Shown here: positions 1 through 8,573 of the stretch, piece after piece
Numbering within the stretch: the stretch's first letter is position 1
Layout: each line of letters opens with the position of its first letter
The notes under the pieces: generated by a model
What the model was told of the DNA's origin: nothing
Seen by the model: the letters and a program-made list of their open reading frames with translations, nothing else
Database searches by the model: none
Program-made: the position numbers and the translations under genes
Source of the DNA: Desulfobacterales bacterium
GTDB lineage: Bacteria; Desulfobacterota; Dissulfuribacteria; Dissulfuribacterales; JAMONC01
Assembly: GCA_027066725.1 (NCBI GenBank)
Contig: JAMONC010000094.1
Span: forward strand, 1-14,289
Length of the DNA: 14,289 nt
Direction of reading: 5' to 3'

Positions 1-3000
1 ATATGAAAGCCCCACTTCACATAAAAATTTAAGTTTTGAATGGACTTCTTTTATTATTGGTTCTGCTATCTTTTTCCTTTCGTCAGAAAATCTTAGGTTT
101 TCAACAAAAAGAAGTACCTCTTTAGCAGTTAAATTACAGAGTTCTGCTAGATTTAAGCCATTTATTTTAAAATATAAAGCCTCTTTCTTTAATCTAGTCC
201 CTTTACATATAGGACATATTTCATCATCTACTACGCCTATACCATTACAATTACTACATGCTCCTGCCTTTGTATTAAAGGAAAACAAAAGTGGATCTGG
301 TTCAGGTAGATATATATTACAGTTATTACAATATATCTTTTGGCTTATTAATCTCTCTTTTTTATCTGTAATTATGATAGCTTCACCATCTCCTTCTTCT
401 AATGCCTTATTTATGACATTTTTTAGTTGTCTTAAATCAGTATTATTTAAGTCAATAGTTGATATTAATACCTCTATATTATGTTCTTTATAGCGAGATA
501 ATTGTGGAGGCTGATCTAAGGAAAATATTGTTTTGTCTACACGAACTCTCTTATATCCAGCCTTTTTAAGTGTTAAAAATAGTTGTTTGTAAGAGCCTTT
601 TCTACGTCTTATCTTTGGTGCAAATATAGAGATAGTTTTACTTTTAAATTCCTCAGTTATATATTTTAAGATATCTTCTATGTTACTTATATTTAATATC
701 TTTCCACATTTGGGACAGTAAGGAGTTGATAGTTTTGCATAAAGTAGTCTTAAGTAATGAAGAACCTCTGTTAAGGTCCCTACAGTAGACCTATTGCTGG
801 CTATACTTGTTTTTTGGGCAATTGCTACTGTTGGGGGAATGCCAGATATGGCATCTATATCTGGCTTTTCATAGAGTTTAATAAATTGACGCACATAAGC
901 TGGTAAGCACTCAATATAACGACGTTGTCCTTCTGCAAATACTATATCAAAAGCCAAAGTTGATTTGCCAGAACCTGATATCCCAGTGATAATAGTTAGC
1001 TGTTCTCTAGGTATCCTAATATCTATGTTTTTAAGGTTATGGTGTCTAGCACCAACAATAGTTATATGTTTATTATCCTTAAGATTTTCAAAATTATCTT
1101 TTAAGGAGGTAATATCTTGTTTAGCTATTGCTTGTGTGATAGAGTCTTTTATATAATTATCTTTTTTAAGATATCTTTTTAATGCCTTAGCAGTATAAGA
1201 TGTTTTACAATTTAAAAACTCATTTATACTGCCACAATAAATGAGTTCTCCGCCTCTTTTACCCCCTTTTGGGCCTAAATCAATAATCCAATCAGAAGAT
1301 AATATTATTTCTTGATGATGTTCTATAATGATAACTGTATTACCAGAATTGATTAGTTTCCTAAGGGTTTTAATTAAGTATTCTATATCTTTTAAGTGTA
1401 ATCCTATGCTTGGTTCATCTAATAGAAATAAATTATTTTGTTTCTTTTTAATAGAGAGTTGTTTTGCTATCTTAAGTCTTTGGGCTTCTCCAGATGATAA
1501 TGTATTTAGAGGTTGTCCTAGCCTTAGGTATCCAAGTCCTACTTCTATAGCGGCATTTATGTATGGCAGTATCTTTTCATCTTCTTTTAATAATATTTTT
1601 AATTCATTAAATGTTAGATTTAAAAACTCATAAATATTTAATCCCTTATATTTTATATTAAGAATCTCTGGTTTAAACCTTTTCCCTTTACATATAGGGC
1701 ATGGTATATAGATATCTGATAAAAACTGCATCTCTACATGTTCAAATCCTAGTCCTTTACAATGAGGGCATTGTCCAATACTTGAATTAAATGAAAAACA
1801 AGACTCAGTTAATCCTAGCTCTTTAGCCTTTTTAGTTTTAGAAAATAATTTTCTTATATATCCATATAGTTTTAGATAAGTAGCAGGATTTGCTCTAGGA
1901 CTTTTACCTATAGGACTTTGATCAATAAGTATAATATTATCTATAAACTCATGTCCTATTATATTGTCAAATTCCCCTGGAGGATCTATAGGTTGCCCTT
2001 TTAGACGTTTTAGACCTCTATACAAAATAAGCTCTAATAGGGTAGATTTACCAGAGCCAGATATACCTGTTATGACACTTTGTTTGCCAATAGGAAACCT
2101 TACATCTATATCTTTAAGATTATTTTCCCTTGCTCCTTTTATTATTAAAAAGTCTTTTGAGGATATATCTTTTAAATTGTTGTTTATACCTATATCTTTT
2201 CTAGTCTGTCTTAAGGCATTAGAAGTAGGGGTATTTGCATATATAAACTTGGATGGCTCTCCCTCATATAGGAGTCTTCCGCCTAGCTCTCCTGCACCAG
2301 GTCCAAGATCAATTATATGGTCAGAGGATAATATGATATCTGGATCATGTTCTACAACTACAACAGTATTTCCTTGTTGGCTAAGACTTTTAAGAAATCC
2401 TATTATCTTATTGGTATCTATTGGATGAAGCCCTTTACTTGGTTCATCAATAACATACAAGGTCTCAACCAATTGAGATGCAAGGGCTCTAGTAAGCATT
2501 ACTCTTGCAACTTCTCCACCAGAAAGTGTCCTACTTTGTCTATCAAGACTAAGGTATTCAAGCCCTACATCTATAAGATATGAGAGTCTATTTTCTATTT
2601 CAGTAATTATTGTTAGATTTGCTTTATCTACCAAGGAAGACTCGAGTTGTTTTATGAACTTAAAGGCATCTTTTATCTCAAGTGTATAAAATTCAGGAAG
2701 GCTTAGCCCTGCCAATTTAAAACACAGCGTTTCTTTTGAAAAACGTGTCCCATTACAAAGTGGACATTTTATATATGCCCTGTATCTTGATAAAAATATT
2801 CTTACATGTGTCTTATAACTTTTTGATTCAAGCCAATTAAAAAAACCCTTTATACCGTACCAGTCTTGATCTCCATATATAATATTGTTCCTGATTGTTT
2901 CAGGAAGTTTTATCCAAGGGCAATCTAGATCAACTTTATTCTTTGTTAAATAGGAGAAGAGATCTTCTCTTACATCCTTTAAAGAGGGCATCTCTAATAT

Positions 3001-3900
3001 GGAAATTGCTCCTTGAGATATAGACTTATTTTTATCTGGTATAACTAGATCCCAATCTATATCAATTATTCTACCAAAGCCCCTACAGCTTGGACATGCT
3101 CCAACAGGACTATTAAATGAGAATAGATTTAGATTTTTTTTAGGAGGGCTAAAGCCACATATAGGGCATATCTCTTGATTATTAAATGTAATTTTTTCTT
3201 TGTTTTTGATTAGATGGAATGTAGTTGCCCCTGAGATAGAAAACCCTTGTTCTATAGCCTCTATTAGTCTTTGATATGTTTTAGAGCCAATCTTTAACCT
3301 ATCAAGTACTATATCCAACTCATTTGGTATATTGTTAAGCTCTGTTATATCATATATTTTATCATTTATATATGCCCGAAAGTATCCAGCAATTATGAGC
3401 CCCTTTTTTAGCATTTCAGGATCACTTTTGGTCTTTATCTGGCATGTGATAATAGTAGGTTCTTCAGAAAAACGAGAAATGAGATAATTAGCTGCCTCAA
3501 TAGGAGTTTTTTTAAGAATTTCTATATTACAGTTGGGACACCAAGCAGTAGATGCTCTATAAAACAACATCTTCATAAAATGAGTAAGTTCTGTTAATGT
3601 ACCAACGGTTGAACGAGAGCTTTTTACAGGATTTTTTTGTTCTATAGAGATTGCAGGGGGGATACAAGATATCTCCTTAGCATTTGCTTTAGGCAACCTT
3701 TCTAGAAACTGCCTTACATAAGCAGAGAATGTCTCTACATATCTTCTTTGTCCTTCACTGTATAATATATCAAAGGCTAGAGAACTTTTACCTGCGCCTG
3801 AAACCCCAGTTATACATATAAATTTATAAAGAGGTAGGGTTAAATCAAAAGATTTTAGATTATGTTCTTTTGCTCCTTTTATTTTTATAAATTTTTTCAT
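1..3900 (-). CDS. uvrA: Tandem-duplicated UvrA, excinuclease ABC subunit A (partial, 3' end outside window)
   Basis: UvrA is the ATP-dependent DNA-damage recognition subunit of nucleotide excision repair, which loads UvrB on lesions. Translating back from the ATG at 3900 gives 1300 codons with no stop, ending exactly at the window edge. Copy 1 (residues 1 to about 915) is complete: Walker A GVSGAGKSS (32-40), zinc-finger pairs CPIC (245-248) and CPSC (269-272), signature LSGGE (459-463), Walker B with IDEPSKGLH (484-492), second Walker A GISGSGKST (612-620), the canonical UvrA zinc finger C711/C714/C734/C737, signature LSSGE (801-805) and LDEPSIGLH (827-835). A second UvrA then starts in frame: GARHHNLKNI near 950, a third Walker A (973-981), an EGQRRY motif, and CxxC pairs at 1191-1194 and 1215-1218. 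The rest of copy 2 should lie to the left, giving an expected total of about 1750-1850 residues. Tandem UvrA proteins of this size are known in Chlamydia. The gene is transcribed divergently from the chemosensory genes. The identification is firm. Confidence 0.96.
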   Translation of the reverse strand, partial: MKKFIKIKGAKEHNLKSFDLTLPLYKFICITGVSGAGKSSLAFDILYSEGQRRYVETFSAYVRQFLERLPKANAKEISCIPPAISIEQKNPVKSSRSTVGTLTELTHFMKMLFYRASTAWCPNCNIEILKKTPIEAANYLISRFSEEPTIITCQIKTKSDPEMLKKGLIIAGYFRAYINDKIYDITELNNIPNELDIVLDRLKIGSKTYQRLIEAIEQGFSISGATTFHLIKNKEKITFNNQEICPICGFSPPKKNLNLFSFNSPVGACPSCRGFGRIIDIDWDLVIPDKNKSISQGAISILEMPSLKDVREDLFSYLTKNKVDLDCPWIKLPETIRNNIIYGDQDWYGIKGFFNWLESKSYKTHVRIFLSRYRAYIKCPLCNGTRFSKETLCFKLAGLSLPEFYTLEIKDAFKFIKQLESSLVDKANLTIITEIENRLSYLIDVGLEYLSLDRQSRTLSGGEVARVMLTRALASQLVETLYVIDEPSKGLHPIDTNKIIGFLKSLSQQGNTVVVVEHDPDIILSSDHIIDLGPGAGELGGRLLYEGEPSKFIYANTPTSNALRQTRKDIGINNNLKDISSKDFLIIKGARENNLKDIDVRFPIGKQSVITGISGSGKSTLLELILYRGLKRLKGQPIDPPGEFDNIIGHEFIDNIILIDQSPIGKSPRANPATYLKLYGYIRKLFSKTKKAKELGLTESCFSFNSSIGQCPHCKGLGFEHVEMQFLSDIYIPCPICKGKRFKPEILNIKYKGLNIYEFLNLTFNELKILLKEDEKILPYINAAIEVGLGYLRLGQPLNTLSSGEAQRLKIAKQLSIKKKQNNLFLLDEPSIGLHLKDIEYLIKTLRKLINSGNTVIIIEHHQEIILSSDWIIDLGPKGGKRGGELIYCGSINEFLNCKTSYTAKALKRYLKKDNYIKDSITQAIAKQDITSLKDNFENLKDNKHITIVGARHHNLKNIDIRIPREQLTIITGISGSGKSTLAFDIVFAEGQRRYIECLPAYVRQFIKLYEKPDIDAISGIPPTVAIAQKTSIASNRSTVGTLTEVLHYLRLLYAKLSTPYCPKCGKILNISNIEDILKYITEEFKSKTISIFAPKIRRRKGSYKQLFLTLKKAGYKRVRVDKTIFSLDQPPQLSRYKEHNIEVLISTIDLNNTDLRQLKNVINKALEEGDGEAIIITDKKERLISQKIYCNNCNIYLPEPDPLLFSFNTKAGACSNCNGIGVVDDEICPICKGTRLKKEALYFKINGLNLAELCNLTAKEVLLFVENLRFSDERKKIAEPIIKEVHSKLKFLCEVGLSY

Positions 3901-4049
3901 AAAGCCAATTTTAATAGTATTTAAGCATTCTTTCTATAAGTAGATAGCTCTAAAGTTATTTAAATTCCCACCTAATATTATTTATTTTCTAAATAGTTCC
4001 GATAGAAAAATGTAAATAAAGTAATCTGTTTTTTAAAAGAGAAGGGGAT
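3901..4049. other. Divergent intergenic region between uvrA and cheW
   Basis: This 149-bp AT-rich gap should hold the promoters for uvrA (leftward) and the chemosensory genes (rightward). A plausible leftward promoter is listed separately. I could not find a convincing -35/-10 pair reading rightward. A purine-rich Shine-Dalgarno stretch, GAAGGGG at 4041-4047, lies just ahead of the cheW ATG at 4050. No stem followed by a T-run is visible. Confidence 0.6.
3988..4016 (-). promoter_or_regulatory. Candidate sigma-70-type promoter for uvrA
   Basis: Read on the minus strand, a TTTACA -35 element (4016 to 4011) is followed after exactly 17 bases by a TTTAGA -10 element (3993 to 3988). Transcription would begin near 3981, leaving a leader of about 80 bases before the uvrA ATG at 3900. 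Such matches are common by chance in DNA this AT-rich, so the call is tentative. Confidence 0.3.
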
Positions 4050-4583
4050 ATGGGCAAAATAGATCCAGGCTTTGAGGAAACAAGGCAACAAATTCTAAAG
4101 GCATGTGAAGAAGCGCACGAAAAAGAGCAAGAAAAGATATTAGAAGATTCCGGGGAAAATAATGCACAGTTAGTTTTATGCTTTTCTTTAGCAGGGCAAA
4201 TCTATGGGATAGAGATAGAAGAGGTAAGAGAGATAGCAAAAAATGTAGAGATTTATCCTGTACCAGGCACAAAAGAGTTTGTTCTAGGAGTTATAAACAT
4301 AAGGGGAGAAATTTGTGTGGTTATTGATCCATTAATTAGATTGGGGAGAGGAAGAATAGATATAGATAAAGATAAACTTATTTTTGAGATAATAATTTTT
4401 AAAAATCTAGGAGATCCCTTAGGAATAGTAGTGGATGAGGTCTGTGATTTAGTAGAAACTCGGGTGTCTTTAGATGATTCTAATCTATCCAGCATCATTA
4501 AAGGGAAAGCCAAAATTATAGATAGCAAAAACGAGGAGAAAGTAATTGGGATTTTAGACCCTGAAAAATTGTTTTTTGACTAA
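4050..4583 (+). CDS. cheW: CheW-type coupling protein
   Basis: CheW proteins bridge chemoreceptors and the histidine kinase CheA in signalling arrays. This 177-residue protein has a CheW fold from about residue 40 to the end. The hallmark GVINIRGEICVVID (80-93) keeps the conserved Arg-Gly (85-86) that CheW uses to contact receptor and kinase, and is preceded by the usual VP...F.LG approach. The first 38 residues form an extra charged segment rich in Glu, Lys and Gln, longer than in enteric CheW and probably a helix. It is the first gene of the rightward cluster and lies 23 bp ahead of the CheA hybrid gene, so it probably acts as the adaptor for that kinase and the receptor downstream (compare WspB/WspD). 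The ATG at 4050 follows GAAGGGG. The family assignment is secure; its specific partners are inferred from gene order. Confidence 0.95.
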   Translation: MGKIDPGFEETRQQILKACEEAHEKEQEKILEDSGENNAQLVLCFSLAGQIYGIEIEEVREIAKNVEIYPVPGTKEFVLGVINIRGEICVVIDPLIRLGRGRIDIDKDKLIFEIIIFKNLGDPLGIVVDEVCDLVETRVSLDDSNLSSIIKGKAKIIDSKNEEKVIGILDPEKLFFD

Positions 4584-4606
4584 AAACAACGAGAAATTTT
4601 CAGATT

Positions 4607-6736
4607 ATGGGTTTTGATACCTCAAAATTTGTAGAATCATTTTTAAGTGTAGGAAAAGAACGGCTTTTAAAATTAGAGAAAGCCGTATTAGAGAATGAAA
4701 GTCTCTCTAAAGAAGATTTTGAAGAGTTAATGCGAGAGGCTCATACTCTTAAAGGTGAAGCACGTATGGTGGGGTTTAAAGAAATTAGTGATATGGCCCA
4801 CCATCTTGAAGATTTCTTTTTAGAGTTAAAACAAGGTGTAGGAGACAAAAATCAAATAATAGACAAAATACTAGACTATATTCAGCAAATAAGAGAAAAA
4901 TTTAAAGATGTAGAGGGAGAAAAACATAAAAAAAGTCAACAAAGACAAGAAGGTAAGAAAGTTAAACACTTAAAGAAAGAAAAAAAAGATAAACTTCTTA
5001 GGGTAAGGAGTGAACATTTTAAAAGAATTACAGATCTTGCTATAGAAACAGTATGTGCATTTAAACAAATTGAACAAACAGCTTCTTTTTTTAGAAAACT
5101 TTGTTCAAAGTTATCAGAAATCAGAATTGAATGGGATCAAACTTATCTTCATTTAACTAAAGAATTCTCTAGTTCTTTATTAAGCTTAGAAGGACTAAAT
5201 AATAATTTACACCAATTTTGTGATTTAATAACAAGCCTTAGAACTAAATATGAGAATGCTTTATCACTTGCTTCTCCTACTGTTGGAGGACTTTTAGTAG
5301 AGTGTTTAGCCGCTCGAATGAGACCTCTTTCTAGAATCTTTGATGTATATCCAGCAGAAGTACGTCGGATTGCCTCAAGACTTGGGAAAAAGGTTAACTT
5401 ACATATTAGTGGTGGTGATATTGAGTTAGATAGAGATATTGTAGAAGCAATAAATGAACCCCTTATCCATCTTGTTAGAAATGCAATAGATCATGGAATA
5501 GAACCTAGCAACCAGAGAGAAATAAAAGGAAAACCTCCTATAGGTAATCTATGGATTAGAGCTAAAAGACAAGGCCAAAAAGTAATTATAGAGGTAGAGG
5601 ATGATGGTAGAGGTATTGATATAGAAAAAGTCAGAAACAAGGCCTTAAAAAAAGGAATAATGTTGGAAGAACTCATTGTTGAGGAGGATGGACATCTTTC
5701 TGAATCGTTAAAAAAACTTCTTTTTTCCTCAGGTTTTTCCACAAAGAATGAGGTAACAGATATTTCTGGCCGTGGTGTTGGAATGGATACCGTTAAGAAG
5801 GCCATATATAAGTTAAATGGTGTTATAGATATATTTTCATATAAAGATAAAGGCACAAAGGTTGTATTAGAACTTCCTTTAACTTTGGCTTTAATGCAGG
5901 TGTTAATAATAAAGATTAGTAATAGAATATTTTCTATCCCAACTCATTGGGTAAAAGACATAGTTTTTTTTGATAAGTCTAAGATATTAAAACATGAGGG
6001 ATTACCAAGAATTTTAGTTAATGATGAGTCTATATATCTATTTGATCTAGCAAAAGTTTTAAAGCTTAATTCATCTAATAAGAATAATAAAGACAAGGCT
6101 TTTGTTATAGTATTAGGACATGAAAGATTAAAGAAGGCTTTTTTAATAGATGAATTAATTACTCAGACAGAGGTTATCCTAAAACCTATCCCGTCATATT
6201 TAACATCTGAATTCGTAGTAGGTACCAATATATTTGAAGATGGTAAAATTAGTTTAGTATTAAATATCTCTAATTTATTACGTATAGATAATAACTTGAC
6301 AATAGATACTATTAAAAAAACAGATAATAAACTAAAGAAACGCTCTAATCCAAAGATATTAGTAGTAGATGATGCTGTTATTACAAGAAGTTTATTAAAG
6401 AATATACTAATATCTGCAGGATATGAGGTAGGTAGTGCAACTAATGGTATGGAAGCTTTAGAACTACTAGGTAAAGAACATTTTGATATGGTTATTACAG
6501 ATTTAGAGATGCCTATAATGGATGGTTATGAACTAACTAGGAAAATACGTGAAAATGAAAGAATAAGAACACTTCCGATTATTATTTTAAGTTCTCATGA
6601 TACTCAGGATGAAATAAAGAAAGGTTTTGCTGTAGGCGCTGATGAATATTTACAAAAAGGTAATTTTACTCAACAGACTTTAATAAAAGTTATAGAAGAG
6701 CTTTTATATCATGGAAGTAACAGTAATGCTATTTAA
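4607..6736 (+). CDS. cheA: Hybrid chemotaxis kinase CheA with C-terminal receiver (WspE-like)
   Basis: CheA autophosphorylates on its Hpt histidine under receptor control and passes phosphate to response regulators. In this 709-residue protein the domains are: Hpt P1 (about 1-100) with H46 in EAHTLKGEARMVGF; a Lys/Glu-rich linker (about 102-130) in place of a CheY-binding P2 domain; the P3 dimerisation helices (about 131-250); P4 ATPase (about 255-425) with N-box HLVRNAIDHGIE (288-299), G1 DDGRGID (332-338) and G2 GRGVGMD (388-394); CheW-like P5 (about 428-565); and a receiver (about 582-705) with D588/D589, phospho-acceptor D632, S662 and K684. All catalytic residues look intact. CheA-REC hybrids are typical of Wsp, Frz and Pil-type pathways. 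The receiver may be a phosphate sink or a second output. The Shine-Dalgarno is weak (GAGAAA, 4591-4596). The next gene overlaps its end by 26 bp. Confidence 0.95.
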   Translation: MGFDTSKFVESFLSVGKERLLKLEKAVLENESLSKEDFEELMREAHTLKGEARMVGFKEISDMAHHLEDFFLELKQGVGDKNQIIDKILDYIQQIREKFKDVEGEKHKKSQQRQEGKKVKHLKKEKKDKLLRVRSEHFKRITDLAIETVCAFKQIEQTASFFRKLCSKLSEIRIEWDQTYLHLTKEFSSSLLSLEGLNNNLHQFCDLITSLRTKYENALSLASPTVGGLLVECLAARMRPLSRIFDVYPAEVRRIASRLGKKVNLHISGGDIELDRDIVEAINEPLIHLVRNAIDHGIEPSNQREIKGKPPIGNLWIRAKRQGQKVIIEVEDDGRGIDIEKVRNKALKKGIMLEELIVEEDGHLSESLKKLLFSSGFSTKNEVTDISGRGVGMDTVKKAIYKLNGVIDIFSYKDKGTKVVLELPLTLALMQVLIIKISNRIFSIPTHWVKDIVFFDKSKILKHEGLPRILVNDESIYLFDLAKVLKLNSSNKNNKDKAFVIVLGHERLKKAFLIDELITQTEVILKPIPSYLTSEFVVGTNIFEDGKISLVLNISNLLRIDNNLTIDTIKKTDNKLKKRSNPKILVVDDAVITRSLLKNILISAGYEVGSATNGMEALELLGKEHFDMVITDLEMPIMDGYELTRKIRENERIRTLPIIILSSHDTQDEIKKGFAVGADEYLQKGNFTQQTLIKVIEELLYHGSNSNAI

Positions 6737-7037
6737 TTATCTAACTTATAATTTAGTAGCGTTATCTAGTGAAGTAGATAGTGCATACTATAATAATTTA
6801 ACAAGTAAATACTTATTAAAGGTAAAAACTAGCAATAATAAAAAAAACAATATATTACAGATTAATAATATACCAGAATTAATAAATATAAATATAAAAA
6901 ATATATATAAAGCTCCTAAATATATAGGGCAAAAGAATATATATAAAGATAAACAGATAAATCAAAATAGTATATGGGGATTTATAAAAATCAAAAATAG
7001 ATTACTTCCATTGATAAGATTGGAATCTCTAATATAA
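6711..7037 (+). CDS. Short degenerate CheW-like protein
   Basis: This 108-residue, Asn/Lys/Ile-rich protein sits between the CheA hybrid and the receptor, overlapping the end of cheA. Its C-terminal IWGFIKIKNRLLPLI (88-102) resembles the CheW core motif (GVINLRG.IIPVIDL), and the start (LFNYLTYNLVALSSEVD) could be the first CheW strands. The conserved Arg-Gly is replaced by Lys-Asn. The protein ends just after this motif, so the second CheW subdomain is missing. The middle (about 38-75) is low-complexity. It could be a second adaptor (the WspD position), a decaying CheW or a specialised half-domain. An alternative ATG at 6726 has GGAAG eight bases upstream and would remove five residues. That it is a real gene is supported by its tight position between well-coded genes; the CheW link is inference. 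Confidence 0.6.
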   Translation: MEVTVMLFNYLTYNLVALSSEVDSAYYNNLTSKYLLKVKTSNNKKNNILQINNIPELININIKNIYKAPKYIGQKNIYKDKQINQNSIWGFIKIKNRLLPLIRLESLI

Positions 7038-7052
7038 TATTAGAGTAATATT

Positions 7053-7058
7053 GGAGGG
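7053..7058 (+). promoter_or_regulatory. Strong ribosome binding site fixing a GTG start
   Basis: GGAGGG lies five bases before GTG at 7064 and is among the best Shine-Dalgarno matches in the cluster. It supports the GTG as the receptor start, because the first in-frame ATG would come only after the first transmembrane helix. Confidence 0.75.
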
Positions 7059-7063
7059 ATATC

Positions 7064-8539
7064 GTGAAAAAAACAAGTATAAAAAGTAAAATATTTAAAG
7101 TATTTGCTTTGTTAGTAATAATAAATGTAATTTCAGTATTAGGTGGTATATTAATATCACACTGGATGGAGGGACAATATAGATTATTATCTGATTTTAC
7201 AACTGAATTAAATAGATGTCTTATGTTAAAAGAGAAGATAGCCTATTTAAGGGGCGAATTCATTTTAGCAAGTACAAATATGGAACCTGTAATAAAGATT
7301 AAAAAAGTATGTAACACTTTGGGGAAAACTGCTAAAATTGAAACAGAAGAAATATTTGATAAAAGTATCAGTTGTAGACAATGCCATTCACAAAAAGAAA
7401 TCAGTCAATTGAAAAAATTATCATTAGATAGTTTAAATAAGTTTCTAAAAATTGGCAATGATATATGTAATTTATCTATAAAACATAAAAATAATAACAA
7501 ATTAGTTAAAGATAATTTAAATAAAATATATAGAGAATTACAAGATATCATAAGTCATGGTATAACTGAGAGTAACAATTTCGTAAAAATAGCTAAAAAA
7601 AGGGTAATAAATGTATATAAAATAATTGGATTATTTTTATCTATATTAGTATTTATTGGTTTTGTAGTAGCTATATTTGGTGGTGTATCTTATCAAAATA
7701 AAGTGATTTTGCCCTTAAAAGATATGTCAAAGAAGTTTGGTACTATTGCTCTAAATGTTATGCAGGTAGCTAAGGATCAAAGTTTAAGTGCATCTAGACA
7801 AGCAGACTCTGTTATTGAAGTAGGGGCATCCGCCGAAGAATTAAATAGAGCAGCAGAGGCACTAAGTAAACAAGCTGCTGTTATAGTTGAAGTTGCAAAT
7901 AAAGCTATGAAAAGTGCTATTGAAGTAACAGATAGAATGAGATCAACAACGGAGTTTATGCATACTGTAAAATCCTATGCTGATGAATCATCTAATAATA
8001 TTATGTCTCTTAATCAAACAATAGATGAAATTGGGAAAGTACTTACATTTATAGAAGATATTGCTAGTCAAACAAAATTATTAGCTTTTAATGCTGCTAT
8101 AGAAGCGGTAAGTGCAGGAGAAGCTGGTAAAAGATTCTCTATAGTAGCTAAACATATAAAAGATTTAGCTGAAAATACAAGCTCATCTACGGATGAGATT
8201 AGAACTTTAATAGATGATATCAAAAATCATACTCATACTGCTGTATTAACCGCTGAAAATGTTCAAAAGACTGTCAATGAAGCGGTATCTCAAGTAAGTA
8301 AAGCTGGAATGGCCATGGAACAAATAAAAGAAATAATACATGAGAATCATGATGTAGCACAAAAGATAAACATAGCTACTTCTCAACAAGGTAAAGCGAC
8401 TGAGCAGATTACAGAAGCTATGGAGTCATTATCACTATCTGCTAAGAAATTAGAAGAAGGTGCCAAACAAACTGTAGCTGCTATGAAAGAATTAGAGACA
8501 GCTGTTTTATCGTTGAAAGATCTTATAGGTGAACAATAA
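7064..8539 (+). CDS. Methyl-accepting chemoreceptor with a periplasmic c-type haem motif
   Basis: A transmembrane receptor of 491 residues. TM1 spans about 13-32 and TM2 about 187-209, leaving a periplasmic domain of about 155 residues that contains CRQCH (104-108), the CxxCH signature for covalent haem c attachment. H165, H141, M54 or M73 could be the distal ligand. The cytoplasmic part is a long coiled coil whose hairpin holds QTKLLAFNAAIEA (336-348) and AGEAGKRFSIVA. From the tip near 353 to the end is about 138 residues, close to 20 heptads, which suggests the 40H receptor class to which WspA belongs. No clear HAMP domain (no GDL or DEIG motif) separates TM2 from the coiled coil. There is no C-terminal NWETF-like CheR tether. 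Haem-c receptors are known in Geobacter and Desulfovibrio (DcrA). It probably feeds the CheA hybrid; a redox or gas signal is inferred. Confidence 0.93.
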   Translation: MKKTSIKSKIFKVFALLVIINVISVLGGILISHWMEGQYRLLSDFTTELNRCLMLKEKIAYLRGEFILASTNMEPVIKIKKVCNTLGKTAKIETEEIFDKSISCRQCHSQKEISQLKKLSLDSLNKFLKIGNDICNLSIKHKNNNKLVKDNLNKIYRELQDIISHGITESNNFVKIAKKRVINVYKIIGLFLSILVFIGFVVAIFGGVSYQNKVILPLKDMSKKFGTIALNVMQVAKDQSLSASRQADSVIEVGASAEELNRAAEALSKQAAVIVEVANKAMKSAIEVTDRMRSTTEFMHTVKSYADESSNNIMSLNQTIDEIGKVLTFIEDIASQTKLLAFNAAIEAVSAGEAGKRFSIVAKHIKDLAENTSSSTDEIRTLIDDIKNHTHTAVLTAENVQKTVNEAVSQVSKAGMAMEQIKEIIHENHDVAQKINIATSQQGKATEQITEAMESLSLSAKKLEEGAKQTVAAMKELETAVLSLKDLIGEQ

Positions 8540-8573
8540 ACAACAAATAAAGTTATAAAATAATGTAATAAGA

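Noticed and set aside
965..2583. Plus-strand open frames across the uvrA region
   Set aside because: They lie entirely opposite a 1300-codon UvrA frame with full motif conservation, have no family motifs, and are antisense shadows.
3951..4005. Possible sigma-28 promoter for the cheW operon (TAAAGTTA at 3951 and TCCGATAG at 3998)
   Set aside because: Each half resembles the flagellar consensus, but they are 39 bases apart instead of about 11, and neither has a good partner at the correct spacing.
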